Positions 56,998 through 64,000 of a stretch of DNA of 64,000 nt are shown piece after piece. The notes beneath the pieces were generated by a model that was not told the origin of the DNA, made no database searches, and saw only the letters and a program-made list of their open reading frames with translations. This stretch comes from Rhynchospora pubera (taxonomy: Eukaryota; Streptophyta; Magnoliopsida; Poales; Cyperaceae), in NCBI GenBank assembly GCA_028095005.1, contig CM051459.1:316760513-316824512 (forward strand), read 5' to 3'. Each line of letters begins with the position of its first letter. The first letter of the stretch is position 1. The position numbers and the translations under genes were made by a program.

Positions 56998-59501
56998 TCC
57001 AATCTCTTGAAGTCGATGGCATGTTTGTCACCCTCGTGGTTGTCTCCGGTTGCCTCGAGTCCACCTAGAAGATTAACCAAAGTCTCAAGACAAGTGCTAG
57101 CTTGTCCGAGACGATAGCTAATTTTCTGTTTAACTCCTTCGCTCGGTTATCTGTATAACTGGAAGGAAAATCGCTCAACACATGAGCTAGAGAGGGAGAT
57201 GGAGGCGCATGCAAGAAGAGAATAAATTATGCCCTCTTACTTGAGTCGTCAGCCAAGGAGAGAGGGAGAGAGAAAATTAGGTCAAGCCACACCGTTTCCA
57301 TAAACGACGTTGCTATATATGAAATCTATCTCTCTTCCAATTTTGTCAGGACAGATTTGCCCCTCTATGCACGAAAATTAAAGGATAATTATGAGCTAGT
57401 CCACATGATATAATGGCCCATTAATCCACTCCATTAATTAATCTCAAATCGAACTTTTAATTAACTAATTAAACAAAAGACCGATCAGCTCAGTATAATA
57501 AATATACGTTGAACGAACTTAATTATTAACATATTAATAATTAATTTGAAATTAGGATCTGTATTATATTATTCATATATGATCCACTTGAGTTAATTAA
57601 TTATAACGGTTCGTAACGGTATATAATTAATTAATCAACTTATCATATATTCGTAGTACTCACTACTGCAAATAACAAATAATGCACGTATGGTTAAAAT
57701 TCTATTTGTGTGACCCTTTGAGGATTTATGCTGTGTTGGTTATGAAAAATAAATCACCATTTATTTTCATTAATCATAAGCGGTATCTAGCAACACGTTA
57801 TGATTCCTAATTCGCATAAATAAATATTGTACCAATACAGTATTTCAATCCTGCATAAGAAAAGTATCTTATTGTTTTGATTTTTATGTCACATGATATC
57901 CGTGTATAATCCAAGATAGGAATGTGTCATTCTTGCAGATTATATGTTTATTGATCTAGAGTTGATCGCATAGTTGCGCGCATACGATCCAACTCCATCA
58001 AAGGGCCCAGTAGATATCATCACTCACTAGGTGAACTAATGAGGGACATACGGTTGTCTTGATGATCAGTTTCTCCCCACAGAATTTAAGAGAACATAAA
58101 TAAAGTCCGTATAACAGCCCTTATTAGGAATCAGCGTTAGACGATATTTATAGAACATATCCTCATGTGGAAAAACTGAACCATCTCAAACTCAAAATCA
58201 AACACGTATGAAATAAATAATGACACATAACACAATCCATATATTTATTTCGTTGGGTCATGTCATGTACTATGTTCCAATAACATACACATATGCAATT
58301 ATGTTGGTAACTCCTTACCCATGATTTGTAGAACTTAATCATCGATTAACCTGCATACTAGTCTTATACAATAATTAATGGTCATTGTTAATTTTCAAGA
58401 CTATGGACTCTTTTAGATATATTATTGTCATTCTTACGAATGATCCATATAGATCTACAATCCAGATTCTCAACCTGAATGATTTGTCAATAATAAACTC
58501 TAGGAATAAATGATCAAATATCAACAATAACATAAACTAATATAATAACCATTAAACTATTGACTTCTAACACATAACTTCAACAAGATCAAGCAAGCAA
58601 GAAACAAACTAAACATGAAGCCTACTGCTACATTTCGATTTTAGAAGCAAGTATAACTGCTAACGGCTAACAGATGTGCTAATAACTTCAATCAAACATT
58701 CTCAATCACAGAAGTAATTCAGACTGAGCCATTCGCAATCACAACTAACCTAACACGGTTTACAGTTCAAAGCTCAATTCCAACAGAGGCAATGCATACT
58801 TCACATTATTCAAACAATTCAACCAAACATGCAATTATCTCAACAGAGCAAATCAAATTCATGCCTAAGTAGTCATCTAAGAAAGCACGACAGATCAACA
58901 GATGCACTGCACAATCCTTAGCATTCAACCAAACAAGCAGTCAAAACAATTCAATTTAGTGCAGCCTCTCAAGCATCACAACACAAAGCAAAGGAAAGAG
59001 GGGGAGAGGGAATTGATACCAAACCATGATGTGAAGCAATTGAGAGAGGAACAAGAGGTTGTCAATGTCACCGCCGTCAGCTACCGCCAGCCGTCATGCG
59101 CCCAAGTTCACCATTGTCAGCAAAGCTCAAAGCCAGAGACGTGAATTTACATGTGAGTGAGGTGGGAGGAGTCAGAGGCAGAGAGAGGGTTTCAGTGGAT
59201 CTCGAGTGGAATAGGAATGAGGATGGCGGCGAGAAAGAGAGACAGAGAGAGGAATGCCTTAAAAAGGCGATGGAGAGAGGTAGGAGGGTTTAGGGTTGTG
59301 GTCTCAACTGGTTTGACGAAACCATGGGAAGAAAACCAGTGGCACAGAGGGTCCCATAGTTGCTGTCGGATTGGGTGAGAGAGAGGGTCAGTGGGGGTCG
59401 CGTCTCCATCGGTGAGGGAAGAGAGGGAAGAGAGAGGCGATCGGGTCAAGGCAGAGGCGTAGCGGAAAAAGGGTAAGAAGGTGGGGACGAAGGCTCGTCC
59501 G
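56998..59501. other. LTR remainder and unassigned repeat DNA
   Basis: 56998 to about 57350 probably continues the LTR begun at 52421. 57700-58560 is repeat-like without a recognisable protein. 58980-59500 is GA-rich with short frames on both strands and could be a gene leader or captured fragment. None is a convincing gene. Confidence 0.35.
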
Positions 59502-59510
59502 GAAAATGAG

Positions 59511-60151
59511 GGGCGTTGCTTTTCCCACGGTCTAATTTTGCAATACACGGCAATATTTAATAAATGACTAAATTATCTCTCGAACCCTTCCCCTCCACAC
59601 ATCTGTCAAGTACTTCCAATAGACTAATCCTACTAAATTTTCTCTCGCAAATAGTACACCGTCTCTCCATCTTTTCTCTTCCTTCACAATTCCGACACAA
59701 ATTTTATTTGCCTCTCCCTCTTCGATCCCTTGCCTCCCTCTCTAACAGGCTCTAAGCACTGCTCCGTCTCAATCCTCGACCCTCTTCCCTTCCTCCGCTA
59801 AGACAATATCTCCACCTCGTTGAAACCGTCACCTATAGGCCTCTCCATTTCCTACTACTGACCCCACTTTCTACTTCACCAAAAATCGATAAGAATAGAG
59901 AAAAGTAGTGGAAGAGAGTAGAAGGCTGAGCACGGCCGGAAGGTGGAGAAAGCGGTGGCTGATGAGGCGTGGTGGTGACAGTGATAGCGAGGCGAGGTGT
60001 TGTCCACCAGCAGATATGTGTACTGATTCAAAATAACACCAGGTGACTTTTGTCGAAAGCTCACCTTACACAAAATAACAAAGGGCAATTTTGTCTTAAT
60101 AAAGTCATTTACCGTGTATTGCAAAATTAGACCGTGGGGAAAGCAACGCCC
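59511..60151. mobile_element. Mutator-like element, perfect 9-bp TSD GAAAATGAG
   Basis: 641 bp. TIRs of at least 40 bp start GGGCGTTGCTTTTCCCACGG and, inverted, GGGCGTTGCTTTCCCCACGG. The TSD is at 59502-59510 and 60152-60160. The interior is more GC-rich than the surroundings (C/T-rich 59580-59870, then GA-rich), which would fit a captured gene fragment (Pack-MULE), but I recognise no protein. Confidence 0.92.
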
Positions 60152-60160
60152 GAAAATGAG

Positions 60161-61079
60161 GGAGAAAAGGAGATGAGGAGATAAGAAGAGAAAATCAGAC
60201 GGTTGAGGTTAATTCAGGCATTTTGAACTTGATCAAACGGTCCAAACTGAAGGAAATAATTGGAAATTGATTTCTAAATTAACTAATCATTAATATCAAT
60301 GATCCTTTTTAATTCAAATTGATTCATAACAATTTTCATAATATCTAACTAGATTTTAAAGTGTGATTCTCCGATTATATTAACACATTTTATGAAAGTT
60401 GGAAATTAAGCGAAATTAATTATCGGTTTGATTTGACATTATAGTTATCTATCAAATTAAATTGATATTCACATTTTGAATATTTTGTGTTGATTGAATG
60501 ATTATGGCTTGGTTCCTCATTAGTTAAATTTATTTGTTTATTTCAAGTCTAATTTAGATTGCAAAAATTTTAGTTATGTTATGATTTCTGAGAATTTTTC
60601 TGTTAAATATAAAAACTTATTTTTCATGTTATATGATCAAATTGTCCATGCTCAATCTCCCCTCAGGACCTATCAGCCTTGAGAGATCTTTCATCTTCTC
60701 ACTTATTTTTGTCTCCAAGTGATATAAACTCTGATATATTTGAGCATTCCCGGTGAAATAAAACAGTGCAAAATTGAGAAACGAACACTTCTTTTTATTT
60801 TGTTGTTTCCACCTTTATTTCTCTGATTGAATTCGTGTAATCTCCTTGTCTTCTCTCAAATAACAGAAATTACAACTTGAATATAATAAAACGTGATGCT
60901 TGCAATTTTAGGTCTCCTTCTAAAATTCCATTTTATGACCATTTCTTGCGCCCCACAATATCCTTCTAATAAAACGAAATCTATAAAATCTATTTTGCAT
61001 GTATCATGATAAAAAGAACTCTCAGTACTCTATAATAAAATAGTACCACGTAAGTACAAATTTAATAAATCTAATAAAA
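60161..61079. other. No gene recognised
   Basis: AT-rich. 60908-61065 contains sequence (ccttctaaaattcca, accacgtaagtacaaat) that recurs inverted at 61640-61682. Confidence 0.4.
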
Positions 61080-62214
61080 CGTGGGCGCATGAAAACTGAG
61101 CGGCTAAAATCCGCTCCGATCCGTATCCGAATCCGAAAAATGCGCATAACATCCTATCCATATTCGTATTCGTATTCGTATCTGCCAAAAAAATATGGAT
61201 GCGGATTTGGTTTTTGAGTTTTTTAACACTATCCGATCCGTATTCGTATCCGACATGAATATTATATGTATCCGATAGATATTAATCCGTTTATCCATAT
61301 CTTTAACAGCATAAGATGATTAATATAATTATTTATCTGCATTATAGAATACTTTTAATTAGATAATACTTAATTTTTATTAGATAAATTCTCTTACAAT
61401 AATATTTTCATTTGGACTAGTAACATAAAATTATTTTTATTTTCTATTATTGAGATGACTATATATGATAACAACACTAAAATTATTTTTTTCTCTAATC
61501 ATGATGATTACATATGATCAATATACTATTTTAATGTATGATGATATTTGGGGTAACATGATATGATTTGACATTGAATAGTTAAATATACTGTTGCAAT
61601 TCAAAATGTGAAAATACTGAATTTATTGATCAATTCTATTAGATTTGTACTTACGTGGTGCTTGGAATTTTAGAAGGTCTCTTATTTAATTTCACTTTTA
61701 GCCTTTTATTTATGTGTTGAAAGTTAGAACCCAACAAATAAATTTTCTTACTTTTATTTTAAAGAAGTTCACTTCTAAATTTTTGCATTGTAATCGAAGG
61801 CAATGATATTAAAATTTACTTTCATATTTTTAAAGAAATGCTTATTTGGCTCAAACTATGAAAAATAATAGATATTTATTCTCATGTACTACTACTGATC
61901 TTGACGAAGTACTAATATAGACACTAAGTATATTGAATAACATTATATTTACAGAAACTGCTATTGTAAATAAATAAAAAAATTAAAATGTTATCCGTAT
62001 CCGACAAAATATATTCGTATTTGACTTCGTATCCGAAAATATCTGAACCGTATCCGTATCCGTTAAATATCCGAACCGTATCCGTATCCGTTTAATATCC
62101 GAACTGTATCCGTATTCGAACGCATTCGTATTCGTATCATATATCCGAAAAAAAATATAAATGCGGATATGAGAAGACCAACATCCGCTCTGTATCTGAT
62201 CCATTTTCATCCCT
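61080..62214. mobile_element. hAT-like element with TCCGTATCCGAA arrays
   Basis: The right end, inverted, reads TAGGGATGAAAATGGATCAG; the left end is a degenerate match (GTGGGCGCATGAAAACTG). Arrays of tatccgtatccgaa-type words occupy 61110-61300 and 61995-62200. An 8-bp TSD is not visible, so the left border is uncertain. No transposase. Confidence 0.6.
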
Positions 62215-62247
62215 ACATACAATGTCCTGATCCTCCACATTAATAAT

Positions 62248-62280
62248 ACTAGCAGCAGTGCCCGCTCAATGTGCGGGCAA
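62248..62280 (-). mobile_element. Helitron 3' terminus
   Basis: On the minus strand a perfect stem GCCCGC-acattga-GCGGGC (62260-62278) is followed by ACTGCTGCTAG and T. The body extends to the right, perhaps beyond the window. It is the same family as 46335. Confidence 0.8.
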
Positions 62281-62794
62281 TATTTTATGAAGCAGGCTAT
62301 GAGCTGTATTCCATAATAATATTAGCAAATAACTCTTGCAGCTTCTAAAGACAATGTCAAGTATTAAAAAAAAGTTTATGATCGTTTATAGTTTTCGTTT
62401 TTCAACCTGAGGAACTAAAGTTACTTTGTTATTTTGGTAAGAAAAAAAAATGGACATGCCAGCTGAGGTTAGTTTGTTATTTTGGTTGTGAAAAAAAATG
62501 AAAGATCAACTTACATCAAGGTTTTAAAATGAGATTTGTGCGGTTTAGCGGTTGGGTGGTGATTTAGCATTTATCGGTGATAAAACGGTAATAAAATGAA
62601 AAAAACGGTGATATAATGGATAAACGTTTGTGCGGTGTGAACAAAAATCTTGATAAAATGGCGATAAAACGGAAAAAACAGAGTTAAAAGCTTGACTCAC
62701 ATTATATTTGGATTAGTCTTACAGTAAGAGAAATTATTGTATATGAGTTCAATTTTTATAAAAAGCTTTATTCGTAAAATTCTTCAAAAATAAG

Positions 62795-63183
62795 GGAGTG
62801 GCTAGTGTCAAACATATAGGACACATACACTTGTCCAACACGATAAAATTTAAATTTTTAAGATTATAATGACCGATCCAAACCGCTCAAATTGTTGTGC
62901 GTTATAATATCTCCATAGATACCAAATTTTATATTTTTTTCAAATTTTTTTACTATTTTTTTTGGAAATTTTGAATATGCTCAATCTAAAAAGTTATGAA
63001 CCCTCCAATTTTTAAAATTTAAAAAAAATAGTTACAAAATTTGAAAAAAATATAAAATTTGGTATTCAAGGATATTTTAATATAGAGATCATATTGAACG
63101 GTTTGGATCGCCCGTTTGAAATTTGAATAGTCGACATTTGGATCGTGTTTGACGTCTTATATGTTTGATTCTAGCATTACTCC
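62795..63183. mobile_element. Fold-back element with 9-bp TSD (8/9)
   Basis: 389 bp; ends GGAGTGGCTAGTGTCAAACA and, inverted, GGAGTAATGCTAGAATCAAA. Flanks AAAAATAAG and AAAAATAAA. Arms contain gaccgatccaaaccgctcaa and ccaaattttatatttttttc, the same core as the GDSL intron elements. Confidence 0.85.
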
Positions 63184-64000
63184 AAAAATAAATATTACAA
63201 TTTGACAAATGGTTTAATATGTACCGTCATTTAAGAAAAATTATGAATTATTGTTTAATTTGGAAATCAAGCACCATGGATTCATGAATTCATAACAACA
63301 CAAATTAATTTAGGAAGGAACTATCTTTGCACCGACGAAGAAAAATAAACACAAGTGAGCAATATATGGAGACAGAAATTCCATTATGCCATAAAAAGAT
63401 ATTTGATCAGAGATTAGGGATTTTCTTCTTATTTTATTTCCTGTACACCGTTGCCTTGTCAAAATGTCACGCATGGCAAGATAGATTTAATTGTATAGAT
63501 CTTTGATAGTGTAGTAACAATTCAACTGGAAAAGATGTCGGATAGGTATATATGTAAATAAAGGCGTATCAACAAAGCTAAAATCGGTATGCTATTAAAA
63601 AGTGCAAACCAATTGTCAAGTGAAGAATTATTCATCTCCTCAATAAATTGGAAATTTAGAACAAACCTTTCTCAAAATTCCTACAAAAAGAAATGAAAAA
63701 TGGAGCAAAAGCTTAATTGTTTCTAAAAAATTTTAAAACGGCTCCAAAATTCCAATAAACGCAAATGAAAATGGAAATAAATGAGCAATTATTGCTAAGA
63801 ATTTAAACCTAAAAACTATGTTCATTTACTGGCAGAGTATTATAGCAGTATGAATTTCCTTTTAAAACTGAAATATCCATCAAATGTGATATTGTGATAC
63901 TTTACATGAGCTGTAATGATATAAGAGAGGCGGCAATAAGTGCAGATATCTTTGGTAAACATTGCATTTAAAAATAAATTATAAAAGTTCAATTATTTAG
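63184..64000. other. No gene recognised
   Basis: AT-rich DNA, possibly the interior of the Helitron that ends at 62248. No coding frame of note. Confidence 0.4.

Noticed and set aside
59096..59548. Overlapping frames on both strands in the GA-rich stretch
   Set aside because: Purine-rich composition suppresses stops; there are no domains and no splice context.
61983..62240. 85-codon frame with repeated IRI/DTDT residues
   Set aside because: Translation of the tccgtatccgaa array at the end of the hAT-like element.

Overview
The window is nuclear DNA from a flowering plant. It is AT-rich and dominated by nested transposable elements: Ty1/copia and Ty3/gypsy elements with initiator-Met tRNA primer sites, CACTA, hAT, Mutator-like and Tourist-like elements, Helitron ends and LINEs. 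The only gene with a fully open, spliceable reading frame is a plant-type secreted GDSL esterase/lipase. A second host gene, a PDR-type ABCG transporter, is present only as a ruin. The species cannot be named from the sequence.

Layout. 1-2160: Ty1/copia gag-protease remnant (minus strand) with its primer site and probable LTR. 2213-2696: solo LTR with a 5-bp target-site duplication (TSD). 2847-14616: C-terminal part of the ABCG gene (minus strand), six exons recognisable, with three premature stops. A non-autonomous Ty3/gypsy element (4646-12996) sits inside one exon. Its 3' LTR is split by a 5.0-kb CACTA element and its gag by a 1.6-kb solo LTR. A hAT element (13027-14572), itself carrying a Mutator-like element, sits in another exon. 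15140-26550: an 11.4-kb Tekay/Del-like chromovirus with 3570-bp, almost identical LTRs and a 5-bp TSD; gag is frameshifted and the zinc knuckle and protease active site are deleted. 26570-28870: LINE remnant and LTR-like sequence holding one ABCG exon in the opposite (plus) orientation.

29659-34427: the GDSL gene (minus strand, five exons, 379 codons). Its introns carry fold-back elements and AT microsatellites. It has a good TATA box, but the catalytic His of block V reads as Cys. 35010-38760: decayed LINE containing a palindromic CACTA MITE. 38777-40896: a retrotransposon with 985-bp LTRs and only 150 bp between them. 40900-52420: decayed repeats including a Sirevirus-like gag, two Helitron 3' ends and a fold-back element with a 9-bp TSD. 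52825-56992: 4.2-kb solo LTR related to the chromovirus. 57000-64000: a Mutator-like element with a 9-bp TSD, a hAT-like element, a third Helitron 3' end and another fold-back element.

The most unusual pattern is a set of about eight fold-back elements of roughly 240-530 bp. They share internal arms but have different ends, the reverse of what is normal for transposons. Nothing in the window looks like an operon or pathway: the biology is one candidate gene surrounded by layers of insertions whose order can largely be read from the nesting and TSDs.
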